A DNA stretch of 64,000 nucleotides, from the NCBI GenBank assembly GCA_964019135.1, contig OZ025258.1:31118186-31182185 (forward strand), in the 5' to 3' direction. This stretch comes from Arenicola marina (Eukaryota; Annelida; Polychaeta; Arenicolidae). This document shows, piece after piece, positions 12,416 through 23,690 of this stretch (the stretch's first letter is position 1; each line of letters opens with the position of its first letter). Under the pieces are notes generated by a model that was given only the letters and a program-made list of their open reading frames with translations, made no database searches and was not told the origin of the DNA. The position numbers were made by a program, and so were the translations under genes.

Positions 12416-15400
12416 CAGGTTGTTTTTGGTCTATTTATGTCACACCGGACCGGTACAGAGATATTACACCGACGCCACCTCACTACAGCCAGTCGCGTCC
12501 CGGTGCAGCTAAAATACGCGAAGGCCCCTAATTGGATGATTTAAGTAATTACGTTATGTCGGATTCTCTGACGTCACGTCTCCCTGGGAGTACATTTAGG
12601 TCGGTTGTATGGTCTATGGTACACAGTCACCACGACCCGCCGACATGAAGCACAGCCCCTGACTGAACGCTAATGTACGCTAAATTGAGTAACCATCCTT
12701 CAGTGACACAGGCCGCCGGTAATTATACTCAGCGCATCGACCGCGTAACAGGATGTGACGTCATGCCACTATCTTCGTCGGGGAAATTGCTTTGTTACTT
12801 TTTTCCGGTGCAGATCGTTGTACGTTTTAATTTCCTGGGAGCATAATACGTGATGACCATTCAACTTCATGGCTCTCCATCAAGATGCTTCAAGCACGAG
12901 TTTTCTGATGATCCTTTCGTGTGTTTTTGTTGTCTTTATTTCTAAACGTCTGGTTCCTATGTTGGGCCCCTCTGACCGAGGTATTGGGAGAGGTCATCAT
13001 GTAATGGAGGGGCAGTCATCTATTACTCCCCTCAACCCCCCCCCCCCCCCCCCATTCCACACACACACACCCAGCCCACTACCATCTCCAAATCCCAGAC
13101 ACTGTACAGCAATCAGTAGTCCCACTGCAGGCACGACTAGGTTTACTACGGAGGATCCACCCACACCTCCGTCCACCCTCATCTGTTTAACACCCCCCCC
13201 CCCAGCTCCGCCCATTCCCCGTTGCCATCGAGCCGCCCGCTCCAATCACAATTAATGCCAACCCCGTCCGCCAGGGGGGGAGAAGCGCACAACATGATCA
13301 TCCTGGCACTCTACAGAGAACCGACGAGAAAGCACGCGGTTATGCACCGGATGTGGAGAACCCCGCGCCCTAACTGGCCATCCCACCCGATCACGACCCC
13401 ACCTCCCGACCCCACCCCACCATCGCAAATATGACCCCGCATCCTCCACCCCCGCCGTCAACACCTTCATGCAGCCAGCAACCCTCTCACATCACCCCCA
13501 CATAAGCTTCGCACCGGCGACCGATGATGACGTCATAACTCCTGAGAGCCCCAGTTTTCAACCCATGGTATAAAACTTGTCGCATTTACAACCGGTCACC
13601 CCCTCAGGTGCAGCCGGGCAACCCTTTTAGCGCCTGCGCAGAGGGAGGCTATCTAAAAAACCTGACATGCAGCCGAGCGAACCCTACACGATTCCATTGT
13701 GACAGCGCCTGGGGCCTAGCTTGCTCTGCCGCAAGGACGGGAGCCAGGCAGTAGTCAACTCTGGGTGTATTCCTTCCTCCCCGCCCTTCCCCCCTCCCCG
13801 ACACGTGACCCCGAGTGTCTTGCTAATGGGTGTCCCATCTACATCAAACACCAGCCAGGTTTTACAGCCCTCTCTCGCTGTTTGATAGAATCGTTGAGGG
13901 ATGGGCTAACAAGATTTAAAACGTCCACGTGTAGTATTTGTCGCCGCGGTAAGAAAAAAAAACCCAGACTACCAGCGTCGCCCGGCTTTGATGGCTGGGA
14001 GATTGGGAATTGTGGACTTAGTTGTTGAATGTTTTGTCTCGTATTTGTCAGACCTGTTTAGCTGTTTCTGTCCTAAGTGTATGATGTAATACGGCCTGGA
14101 ATCTACTACGTCAGCGGAAGGGAAGGGTAGGGGTCTATATAGGCTACCCCACACAATTAAACCTTGGATCTATCAATAGACCTAGACCAAAGTGTGTCGT
14201 TGCTATAATACCACATGTATCCGCTTTTCAAACCTCCAGCGATATTGATGGACGGACATGGAATACCTTTGTTTGATGATAATGTGGTGAGAAAAATGAA
14301 CAATGCTAATAGAAATTAAAAATTCCGTCATGGTGGCCTGCGTCGATGAACGTTGTGGTCCGTGGTGCGGTTGGCGGTGAGTCTGTGGTATTTACACGAC
14401 GTTTGTCAATAAGACTCGACACGTTGTAATTACTGATCAAATATTCAGCCCAGTCTGGTTAGAAATAAGCTGCGTCCTGACCTTTTGAATCACGTGACTT
14501 GTTGGCCTGGATCCAGGGACGTAAGTCTAGCTAGGGTAGGGGGGGGGTGGAGGAGGATGAAGAGCAAGTCTCTCGCCCCCTTTGATCTTTGATTGACAGG
14601 CGTGTCGGAGCTACTGGATCCCTAATGAACGCTGACCTGACTTAGTCATCCACACATGGCAATTAACATGCAATTCTCCATTGGTGCGTCCCAGTCAGCC
14701 CCAGTCATCCGGACGGTCAGCCATATATCGCTTTTAGGCACTACCCCGCATGCCACAACATCTGTCCTGCTCTGTAACGCAGTGAAGTGCCACCAAGCGG
14801 ACGGTAACCGAACCAACCAGTGCTCTCGCTCACCGTGACGTCACCGGAAGTTTAATAGGGACTGGCTGCGTTTCCTAAGTCTATAACCGATATGTGCTAT
14901 AATGGGATACCCAGTGCTTGTTATATCTGTATTATTTCGACTGGTATTATGCATGCATTAAAGAGCAATATCTTGCCTTGAAAAAAATTAAAGAGCATGT
15001 GGTTCATTTATTAATACTATTTGTGATTGTCTCATAAAGCCCATTTATAACTTAAGTAATCATACTGAGGCGGTGTTTGGTCCATCGAGCATCGATGTCT
15101 TGATCTCAGCCATTGTTACTACTGCCCACCTCCAACAAAGCCTTAACTTAGCCTGATTTCTTCCCGCAAACATTTAATGAAAACGTTTAAGGACTTTGAC
15201 TCTCAAGTTTTTATTGCAAACACCCCCTCCTCCCTCCCTCTCCGCCCCCCCCCCCCCCCGACAGAAAGCTACCACTTCCTATAGACACATTAACGCCTGG
15301 ATCCAGAGGCCATATCACATAAACTCACCATTGTCTGTGGCCGATTTAACCTTTTGGTCCGATGGTTGGTGTAATATATCAGGCCCTAATGGTCGCATGG

Positions 15401-15780
15401 AAGGGTGGAGGGGAATCAGCAATGGCAGCAGTTCAATAGGGGGCTTTATCACAGCGACCAGGAGTAGGGCCTGATGAAGGACCCCCAACAGCCCAGAGGT
15501 AATACACCCGACCCACCATCTTTGACCCTTGAGCTCTGTGCAATCTTCCCTCGGACCGCAAACCTCTTATGCTTGTCACATCCAATCAATCGCTTCATTT
15601 ATCCAGGGGCCATTGGAGCAATAGGGGTAACGGATGGGTGCTACTATCGAAGAGAGGAAAGGGGAAAGGACGTTTGTGGGAGAAAAATACTGCGATAAAT
15701 AGATAAGAGACATAAAGGGAAAGAAAAGGTATAGCTCAGGTATTACTCGTGGGTAGCGATTCGTGTAAAAATCGATTCCA
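12416..15780. other. Unannotated region rich in CRE palindromes and poly-C tracts
   Basis: No supported gene. The 8-bp palindrome TGACGTCA occurs at 12569, 12756, 13528 and 14836. An NRF1-like GCGCCTGCGCAG lies near 13630. Poly-C runs of ten or more lie near 13040 and 15247. The open frames here are proline-rich or short and are best read as composition artefacts. Confidence 0.4.
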
Positions 15781-15784
15781 TGGA

Positions 15785-16052
15785 GGCTATCATGGTTGGT
15801 TGGTTCAAGTAGGACGCATTAGCTTCTGTGGGCCATATCGCGACAATGGAAGAGTCAAGGTAGAGAGGGGTTGTGTCTATTGAAGCCCCTCCCCCCCCCC
15901 CCTGGTCTCTTGGCGAAGAAAGGAGTTGGCTGGTTTCGGTAGGACGCTTTAACCTCTCTTGGCCCATAAAGGGTGTGTCAGTAGAGGCAGAGAGAGGGGG
16001 TTGGGCTCCAAACACTCAGCTTACCAGAAAGCACGGCGTAGTAATACTGAAT
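15785..16052 (-). mobile_element. Two diverged SINE-tail fragments, minus strand
   Basis: Two successive blocks (GGTTGGTTGGTT, GGACGCATTAG, CATATCGCGACAATGGAAG at about 15793-15925; then GTTGGCTGGTTTCGG, GGACGCTTTAACCTC, GGCCCATAAA from about 15926) match the 3' half of the SINE family in reverse orientation, with substantial divergence. The second block runs into the left arm of a long inverted repeat (15971-16052). Confidence 0.6.
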
Positions 16053-16881
16053 AATATATAATAATAAACCACAATGGGAAGTGTCAATGCAAAGATGGGC
16101 CATGTCTCCGGTAATAACCCTCTATCCTATGTGACATGGAATCTTTGTCCAACAGAAACATAGATATATGCCGAGACTATGATGCCGCCCCCCCGCCTCC
16201 CCCCTTCTTCCCCTTCCCTTCCCCGTTACCCGGAACAGCACACCAGGTTATACGGTGTTGATCCCCCGTTATATAATCCTGGCTCTTGTAGACAACAAAT
16301 GAACCCAGCGTCTGACAGATTCCCGTCCCCACGTCCTTCCAGTGCGGGACACGTGGCCTATGGCTGCCAGTATGCAGATGACGTTCTGTGTTGTATTCTG
16401 GCAGATAAGATATATACTATACCATGCTTCCGTTTCCGCCGCTATCCAGTTTACATCTGCAATGTGTGTTAAAGTGATTGAGCCTGCTAGCTCCGCTTTT
16501 TTAGTTCTTGCACAGCTTGTGGCGAGTACAAAGAAAAACCGTAACCAATTTATGCCCCCCCCCCCTTTGATTTAGTTCTTTCATATCTGCCTCCCCAAAA
16601 TCTGTTTACTTACTGTAGTAACGCGTCAGTCATGATACTAATAATCACAATGATATAGAATTGAAATGAAATGCGAAAGTAGATGCGTAACACGCCAGTA
16701 GCTTTTTAGCGTTTTGCAATGTTTGAATTTGTATGTTACGTCCTACTTTCGACTGATTATCTTCTATCAATTCTATCAAGGTGATCTATCAATTGTTTTC
16801 CAATTGATATTATTACCCCGTGCTTTCTGGTAAGCGTGTTTTGGAGCCCAACCCCCTGTCTCTTCCTATACTGACACACCC
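15971..16881. repeat. Inverted repeat: arms 15971-16052 and 16807-16881, about 750-bp spacer
   Basis: The left arm starts GGGTGTGTCAGTA, continues through GGTTGGGCTCC and TTACCAGAAAGCACG, and is matched by its reverse complement at 16807-16881. Part of the left arm resembles the SINE tail, so this may be two opposed copies of a SINE subfamily. Alternatively these are terminal repeats of a small DNA transposon. No clear target-site duplication is visible. The right arm runs directly into the 58-bp minisatellite. Confidence 0.7.
16164..16472 (+). CDS. Proline-rich open segment, doubtful
   Basis: An open frame follows an in-frame stop at 16161-16163. It reads MMPPPRLPPSSPSL and then a less repetitive stretch (RYPEQHTRLYGVDPPLYN ... 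RFPSPRPSSAGHVAYG). The second half has a protein-like mix of residues. No strong splice acceptor fits the frame, and the segment lies inside the inverted repeat described above, which argues against a host gene. Protein unknown. Confidence 0.17.
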   Translation: MYAETMMPPPRLPPSSPSLPRYPEQHTRLYGVDPPLYNPGSCRQQMNPASDRFPSPRPSSAGHVAYGCQYADDVLCCILADKIYTIPCFRFRRYPVYICNVC

Positions 16882-17399
16882 TTCATGTGAGCTAGTGTTT
16901 CCGATCTAAGCCGATCTCTCTTCCTTCACTCACATACCCTTCATGTGAGCTAGTGTTTCCGATCTAACTCCCTCTCTCTTCCTTCACTCACATACCCTTC
17001 ATGTGAGCTAGTGTTTCCGATCTAAGCCGATCTCTCTTCCTTCACTCACATACCCTTCATGTGAGCTAGTGTTTCCGATCTAAGCCGATCTCTCTTCCTT
17101 CACTCACATACCCTTCATGTGAGCTAGTGTTTCCGATCTAAGCCGATCTCTCTTTCTTCACTCACATACCCTTCATGTGAGCTAGTGTTTCCGATCTAAG
17201 CCGATCTCTCTTCCTTCACTCACACACCCTTCATGTGAGCTAGTGTTTCCGATCTAAGCCGATCTCTCTTCCTTCACTCACATACCCTTCATGTGAGCTA
17301 GTGTTTCCGATCTAAGCCGATCTCTCTTCCTTCACTCACATACCCTTCATGTGAGCTAGTGTTTCCGATCTAACTCCCTCTCTCTTCCTCCACTCTCAG
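16882..17399. repeat. 58-bp minisatellite, about 9 copies
   Basis: Units of 58 bp with the core ACCCTTCATGTGAGCTAGTG and then TTTCCGATCTAAGCCGATC. Its first unit shares the CTGACACACCC end of the preceding inverted-repeat arm, so the array probably grew from that end. The last unit's pyrimidine-rich tail (TCTCTTCCTCCACTCTCAG) makes a strong splice-acceptor-like sequence just before a candidate exon. Confidence 0.93.
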
Positions 17400-17647
17400 A
17401 CCCCCTGCATCCCTACCCCATGTTCACACCCACTATTCTGTCCCATGTCATTCCCGGGCCTCTCGCCCCGGCTATGGACTATCCGGCTATGGACTATCCG
17501 GCTATGGACTATCCGGCTATGGACTATCCGGCTATGGACTATCCGGCTATGGACTATCCGGACGACCCGCAAAACCCTAACGCCCAGAAGGCAATCTTCT
17601 ACATAGTTATACCAATGGACGCCGTTGGCGGGAGGGAGGAGGCGGGG
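17400..17647 (+). CDS. Candidate internal exon with six AMDYP repeats
   Basis: A pyrimidine-rich acceptor ending CACTCTCAG (AG at 17398-17399) opens a frame with no stop to a donor GTAAGA at 17648, giving 248 nt (two bases of a split codon, then 82 codons). It reads PLHPYPMFTPTILSHVIPG, then AMDYP six times (15-bp DNA repeats, 17471-17560), then DDPQNPNAQKAIFYIVIPMD. The repeat unit is a multiple of three and the surrounding residues look like real protein, which supports coding, perhaps a proline-rich disordered protein. The acceptor is partly satellite, so chance is not excluded. Family unknown; it could join the segment at 22217-22336. Confidence 0.33.
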
Positions 17648-19845
17648 GTAAGAGCGAGGGGGTGGGGGGGAGGGGGTACATTAGACATCACCTCGCGGGT
17701 CCCCATGGCAACGGATATCAACATGCGTGGTTCCCTTTTGTTCCGCCAGAGTTCCGGAAGGAGGGATCCGGAGTCGGATGGGGTTCACGTCAATACGTGA
17801 TGCCCGGATATTCGCACCCGTCCTCGGCGGCTCCTTCCCACGCGTGTAATGTAATGTTACACCGGGCCGCACCGGGGCCAAAATAATGCAGACCTATTTC
17901 CTTTGATACCGCACACCCAGCATTCTGGGTTCTTCTCACCGTTGACGCTGTGGTTAAAGCGTTATGCAATTAAATTTTTGTACAGTTGCCAAAAAATTGA
18001 CATGATTAATATGCCGAATATTACTACAAAGGAAAAGGTGTTGACAATTACGATAGTTTTCCATGTTAGGTACATAGTCATTCAATTGTAGGGAAGTGGG
18101 GGATGATGAGAGCCAATGCCAGCGATTGGCCAAACATTCTTTCAATCGGCTTCCATTCGGGTGGATCGTAAATAAAAAGAAAAAAAGAAAAAGAACAGCA
18201 ATCACAGTGTGTCTATTGTGTAACGTCTACATCTCCCCATAATGTCAAATCACACAGCTGTCCTCCCTTAAGCAAATGTTATTTATTTACCTATGGCAAT
18301 AACCGTTAATCCTTTTTACAAATTGGTTGGCTGATTAAAGAAGCTCTATGGATAGCTATAAGATTGACGGTTTATTAATAAGACTATAAAGTGGGGACCA
18401 ATAAGCAGACGCGAAAGTCAACATTATTCCAAGCGCCGAAGTGCCAATATCAGGGGCCGGAAGCAGTGTCATTTGTATGATCAGTCCTGTAATTCTTTAT
18501 TTATATATTGGAACCGTCACTCATAGCCTGGGCCTGCATTGTAATAACTCATATTTGGCCTTCGCTGTATGGCCCATCCCACGGAATTTCAACGCAAAAT
18601 TATTACTAAGACCGTTTAGACTCGAGAGGAAAAAACGGCCGTGAGAAATGATTAGGGGGTCATTGGGTCGGTGGAATTGGAAGGGTCTGGTCTAAGACCA
18701 GGTTTTGTTACTGCCCTGGTGGCCAGGGTCGCAGACACGGGGGTGGGAAGAGGGGAGTGGGTGGCCAGGGTCGCAGACACTGGGGAGGGAGGTTGCCGGG
18801 GGAGGGGGTGGGGGGGGGGGGGTCAGGGGCGGGAGGCAGGCGCAGTTATAGGTGCTCATGGAGCGGGAACTCATGGAGATTACTCCCATACATCATAAGC
18901 ATTGGTCGCCGGGCTTGACACGCCCTCTATGGGTGGAGATTATCCCTTGAAACTTTCCGCAAACACGGCCGTCGCGTCATGAATGAGGCGCGTGACGTCA
19001 TATCCGCTTTCTCAATCAGAGAGCGCTTTTCAGCGGACACGCCTACTATTGGTCACATCCCGTGGGGGGGGGGGAGCGGATCATTTCGCCAAGGAGACGG
19101 GGAGGGGATTAGGAAGGGGGCTTAGCCAATAACGGCATTGAGGCGCACTCCCATATCCGGCAGCGAGAGACATGCCTGGATGCGTATCACGACGAGGACA
19201 TAAGCGACGCAGCGTTTTACCCCTCACGGCACGTGAAGGACTGTGGGACAGCCTGCTACGGCGTGCGGACGCCCGATTGCCCAGACAACATTATTGCCTT
19301 AAAGCTGCATAATGCCATATCTGTCTTCCTTGATTTCCATTTTTCTACAGACAGCGACTTTCTGTAATGTTCCCTTTATCGTGTTTGTCAGTGCACGGCG
19401 GTGGTGGGGGGGGGGGGGGGGGGTTAAGTTATGGCCGCCATAAACCAATGCGACATGGATGTCTCTTCTCAATGGACTGGCTTCGGTGTCTCCCACGATG
19501 GCCTCTGGTATCTGGTGATCAGCAGTAGGGCGGCTGGGGGCCTTAAGCTGTCTCACTGCAGACGGTGGCGGGGCCCCCGAGGCGTGAAGACCGACACTAA
19601 GTCAGTATGCAATCCTTTAGGAACATGTTCAGACAAGAAAAAGGATGCGCCCTGCATAAAGTATGTTAGGTCACGCATAACAGAAAACCGCCATGTCTTT
19701 AATTAATATTGATCATTCCATTCCCAACTGGTATACAGCTAATCAGGGGTAGAATACACACTGATATTCGTTCGTGATAATCAGGAAAAATCAATGATGG
19801 TTTGCTTGTCCTCATGAAAATAAATGCCATGGTGGTTCGCAGGTC
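17648..19845. other. Unannotated region
   Basis: No supported gene. A G-rich block (18670-18850) contains a direct repeat of GGTGGCCAGGGTCGCAGACAC, itself followed by a G-run. A TGACGTCA palindrome lies at 18993-19000 and a long poly-G run at about 19406-19424. A short frame opening with ATGGCCGCCATAAACC at 19431 has a start-like context but no convincing donor. Confidence 0.4.
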
Positions 19846-19856
19846 TTAAAATAAGG

Positions 19857-20117
19857 GGGGGGCCGTCGCGATAGCTCAGTGGGCTAGAGCGCTCGCATTG
19901 AATGTTCTGGCCACCTGAGAGCCTAACGGCACGTGGATCGGTGGTTCGAACCCTGCTGTGGCCATGTCTGTGTGGTCGCAGGATAAAGATCCCATGTCTT
20001 TTTTTGCAAAGAGTAGGGGGTTACCCCCGGGGACATGGCTCCACCCTCCCTTCCATCTCCCATTGACGCGATATGACCAAAAGTGGTTAAAGCGTCCTGA
20101 ATAACCAACCAACCAAA
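19857..20117 (+). mobile_element. tRNA-derived SINE, full length
   Basis: The tRNA-like head has an A box TAGCTCAGTGG (19872-19882) and a B box GGTTCGAACCC (19943-19953), RNA polymerase III promoter elements. The A-to-B distance is longer than in a normal tRNA. An unrelated body with a GGGGGTTACCCCC hairpin follows, and the tail is AACCAACCAACC. The flanks TTAAAATAAGG (19846-19856) and TTAAAATAAAGG (20118-20129) look like a target-site duplication that has since gained one base. Insertion by a partner LINE's machinery is family knowledge. Confidence 0.88.
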
Positions 20118-20129
20118 TTAAAATAAAGG

Positions 20130-21239
20130 ATATTATTCGGATATTATTAGTTTTCGATTTCCGTTTCTGACGTTTCTGGTCTGCAAACCAACGCGTAATT
20201 AGGCTATGAGAAATCGGCAGAAGGGCAGAAATGCGTAAAGTAAAGTTCTTGGCTGAATCGTCTTATATTCGTTCCAATATTATTTTATAATAATGCAATG
20301 CTTATCCGCGCTTGTATATCAGGACGCCCTGTGCAGGGACACGGTAAATGCCCACAGCGATATATATTCTGGAAGTCTCATCTAGATAGAGATTGATTTC
20401 TGATCCATTTAAAAGAAACTAAGTAACCAATCATAGATCAAGATCAAAAGAGGCAACGCTTTTGCCTTTTAGCCATTAACTTGATCCTTTGCTACCCCTT
20501 AACTACGCACAGTATGGATGAAATGTCATAATTTGACATATACCAGTTGCTGGAACACTTAATATATACAACACCTCCTCTCCTTGTCAATATCTTTCTC
20601 ATGGAAGCAAAACCCCAGGACGATACAACTTTTTCGTGTGCCACCACCAACTGTTACTTCTCACAAGGGAAGCGAAGGCAGATTACCTATCAGCGTATAT
20701 TTCGTGCGATGGGAGAGATCTAATTCGAGAACTGAACACTTGGAGTGCGTTGTTTTATTTGTTTTTGGCCCCTGAGTGGTTCCCAGCAGTGGGATCTGCG
20801 GCGCGAAAGCGGATTACTATGACGTTAATCCCCCGGTGATAATCCCTGGCCAGACCAGACGGTGGGAGGTAATGGAAAACCTGGACTCGCCGTCGGGATC
20901 CACAAAACGCTAATCCCGACGGCTAAAAGTAGACTACGCTTCAAAGGTTTCTCCTCTGGACCTGTCTGGGGGCAAGAAACTTGATCGTGGTTGGTGTGTA
21001 GTTACAGTGGGAGGTGTAGCCAGGGGGATTACGACCAAGGATTAGGACCGAGGAGCGTTTCGCGTGGAGCACGTGGGGCGACGGCCGGACGCTGGCGGTT
21101 CGCATATATCTGAATTTTGTTGTGACGTCACTTGCGTGGTTGCTCATTGGTTGAAATTACATTGAAGCTTAGTTGTTCCGCATTTAATGTGACAGTTCAA
21201 TTGTTCGCTGGATGGGTGTCATGGGTGGGTATTTCTAAA
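20130..21239. other. Unannotated stretch
   Basis: No gene, RNA or repeat recognised beyond a TGACGTCA palindrome at 21123-21130. Confidence 0.4.
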
Positions 21240-21530
21240 AAAAAATTGCGGGTACTTGTTGTCCATGTTCTCTTGGAAGAAGTTCGCTTTGGGAAAGAGG
21301 GTCTTTTGAAAAAAAGGGATTCTTGAAAGAGATTATTTAAAGAGAGGTCATTTGCGTAAGGGGATCCCGTGAGAAAGGCGATACATTAAAAAAGGAGATG
21401 CCTTGAAAGGGGAGTAAGGCGGATCCTTTGAGAAAGGCGGTGCTTTGAAAAAAAGGGGTTCTTTGAGAAAAGAGGGTCATTGAGAAAGGGAATCTCATGA
21501 AAGTTGTTATCCTTTGAGAGAAGGGAATAT
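21240..21530. repeat. Degenerate purine-rich minisatellite, about 20-25 bp
   Basis: Irregular repeats of a TTTGAGAAAGGCGG- or CTTGAAAAAAAGGG-like motif on the plus strand. Units vary in length and have decayed, so this is an old array. No coding potential is apparent. Confidence 0.65.
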
Positions 21531-22014
21531 TTGAATATGTGAGTTACTGCAGAACGAACCCCCTCCGGCTTGGTCTGGATATGTTTGTCCCTATGCACTA
21601 TATCAATCTGTACTTCAACTTAATCAAACATATTATTAAATCAAGAGCCAATACTGACGTAGGTTGATCGATGGGGTTGGATTTACCCTGGCTGGAACGA
21701 TAAATGAAATCAACACATAATGATGTTACAGTGCGTCGCACTATGGTCTGGCGGCAAGTGGCGGCTCAGTGACGAAAATTGTACGTTTTTTCTCGCAAAC
21801 ACTCCCCCTTGTCAATCATTAATTTCCTTTATGCGATAGTTATGGCTTCCAGGCCAGCCCGCTAATCACGTAATGGACATAATGTTTTGTAGTTGATACA
21901 CGTTATGTCTTCATACACTTAAATATATAAGTGGCACTTATTATTTGCCCATTAGAGGAATAAGTGGGTGTATTTGGTTTATGTGGGGCGGGGGGAGTGT
22001 GGTGGTGATGGTGG
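21531..22014. other. Unannotated stretch ending at an assembly gap
   Basis: Nothing recognised. It ends in a GGTGGTGATGGTGG simple repeat immediately before the gap, which may be why assembly failed. Confidence 0.4.
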
Positions 22015-22214
22015 NNNNNNNNNNNNNNNNNNNNNNNNNNNNNNNNNNNNNNNNNNNNNNNNNNNNNNNNNNNNNNNNNNNNNNNNNNNNNNNNNNNNNN
22101 NNNNNNNNNNNNNNNNNNNNNNNNNNNNNNNNNNNNNNNNNNNNNNNNNNNNNNNNNNNNNNNNNNNNNNNNNNNNNNNNNNNNNNNNNNNNNNNNNNNN
22201 NNNNNNNNNNNNNN
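22015..22214. other. Assembly gap (200 N)
   Basis: Exactly 200 undetermined bases, probably a placeholder length. Frames that appear to cross it have no meaning. Confidence 0.99.
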
Positions 22215-22216
22215 TG

Positions 22217-22336
22217 GGCCCTCCCCGGCAGGCGCTGGCCAAGTGCATGGCGTGCTCAGAGCATTGTCATCCCAATCCAGTGGTGCTGCAGGCTCCGGAA
22301 ATTGCCCCTCCACTGCCCTCTGTCAGCCTCCCATAG
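22217..22336 (+). CDS. Candidate C-terminal coding segment cut by the gap
   Basis: Directly after the gap a frame reads GPPRQALAKCMACSEHCHPN, then PVVLQAPEIAPPLPSVSLP and a TAG stop at 22334-22336. The residue mix and codon choice look protein-like, with two cysteine-histidine pairs (CMAC, EHCH) but no complete zinc-finger spacing. A possible acceptor (CCCGGCAG, exon from 22232) is inside it. It may be the end of a plus-strand gene whose earlier exons are in or before the gap, perhaps including 17400-17647. Family unknown. No AATAAA is seen soon after the stop. Confidence 0.3.
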   Translation, partial: GPPRQALAKCMACSEHCHPNPVVLQAPEIAPPLPSVSLP

Positions 22337-22615
22337 TAGCCCCCCCCCCTCCTCCTTAACTCTCCCCGTCCTTCCTCTACACCCTCCTCCCCACCGCCCT
22401 GCCTCTACACCCCCGCCGCCCTGCTTACACCCCACTCCTATTTCCTCCTTCTCCCTCCACTCCACCCACTCACCTATATCCGCACTCCGTCTACACCCCA
22501 TCTCCGCAATCCCTCTACACCCCCCCCCCCTCCCCCGACTCCGCAATCCTTCTACAGCCCATCCTCCCTCCGCCCCCCCCCCCGTTTAAACCTCACCCCC
22601 TCCTCGTTCCTCACG
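22337..22615. repeat. C-rich degenerate repeat
   Basis: Pyrimidine-rich sequence with recurrent CTCTACACCCC and CCGCCCTGC motifs and several poly-C runs. It is low complexity with no regular period. Confidence 0.7.
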
Positions 22616-23029
22616 GGACACGGTGGTTCCCCCAAGCGGCCACGTATCGCTTTGTATTTGTCTCATCAAGCCTCGACCCCAGCACTTGATGACTCTGACA
22701 TCCACTGTCACGCCCCGTCTGTCGCTCGCCCGAGCGCCCGCCTGGTTCTGGCCTCTGGAACCGGCTTCACTGGAGACACGGTTATATCCGCGTCAGTGGA
22801 ACCAGCCTAGTTCCACTAAAAATGTAGACCGATCACTTGCGACTCACCTGTGGGTTTTTGTTAATACCATTTTACATGTATTTCCTATATCAATGAGGGA
22901 TACAAAACATGTCCAGTGACCAGTTTACATCGCCTGCGAACAGGTTGACTCGCACATCTCTCAGCAGCAGCAGTCGACAGCATATTACAAGACAATCACC
23001 TATTGAAGGGGATGCATCCATTGGAATGC
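22616..23029. other. Unannotated stretch
   Basis: One short open frame (22623-22919, plus) has no supporting features. Nothing else recognised. Confidence 0.4.
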
Positions 23030-23690
23030 CTTGGTGAGGCTACATGCTGGAGGGTCTTGGTGAGGCTCCATGCTGGAGGGTCTTGGTGAGGCTCCATGCT
23101 GGAGGGTCTTGGTGAGGCTCCATGCTGGAGGGTCTTGGTGAGGCTCCATGCTGGAGGGTCTTGGTGAGGCTCCATGCTGGAGGGTCGTGGTGAGGCTCCA
23201 TGCTGGAGGGTCTTGGTGAGGCTCCATGCTGGAGGGTCTTGGTGAGGCTCCATGCTGGAGGGTCTTGGTGAGGCTCCATGCTGGAGGGTCGTGGTGAGGC
23301 TCCATGCTGGAGGGTCTTGGTGAGGCTCCATGCTGGAGGGTCTTGGTGAGGCTCCATGCTGGAGGGTCTTGGTGAGGCTCCATGCTGGAGGGTCTTGGTG
23401 AGGCTCCATGCTGGAGGGTCTTGGTGAGGCTCCATGCTGGAGGGTCTTAGTGAGGCTCCATGCTGGAGGGTCTTGGTGAGGCTCCATGCTGGAGGGTCTT
23501 GGTGAGGCTCCATGCTGGAGGGTCTTGGTGAGGCTCCATGCTGGAGGGTCTTAGTGAGGCTCCATGCTGGAGGGTCTTGGTGAGGCTCCATGCTGGAGGG
23601 TCTGGGTGAGGCTCCATGCTGGAGGGTCTGGGTGAGGCTCTATGCTGGAGGGTCTGGGTGAGGCTCCATGCTGGAGGGTCTGGGTAGCGT
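23030..23690. repeat. 26-bp minisatellite, about 25 copies
   Basis: Near-perfect tandem repeat of GGTGAGGCTCCATGCTGGAG plus GGTCTT. The unit contains the palindrome TCCATGCTGGA. Variants are few (TCGTGG, TCTTAG, TCTGGG), so the array is young or homogenised. Because 26 is not a multiple of three, the minus strand reads through all three frames as the same 26-residue peptide (MEPHQDPPAWSL...). Long open frames here are a property of the repeat. Confidence 0.96.

Noticed and set aside
19431-19706. Frame beginning MAAINQCDMDVSS as a first exon
   Set aside because: The start context is fair, but no good donor follows and the rest looks non-coding.
19872-19953. Functional tRNA gene
   Set aside because: The A-to-B box distance is too long, and a non-tRNA body, a tail and flanking duplications mark a SINE.
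21945-22589. Frames spanning the N gap
   Set aside because: Undetermined bases cannot be translated.
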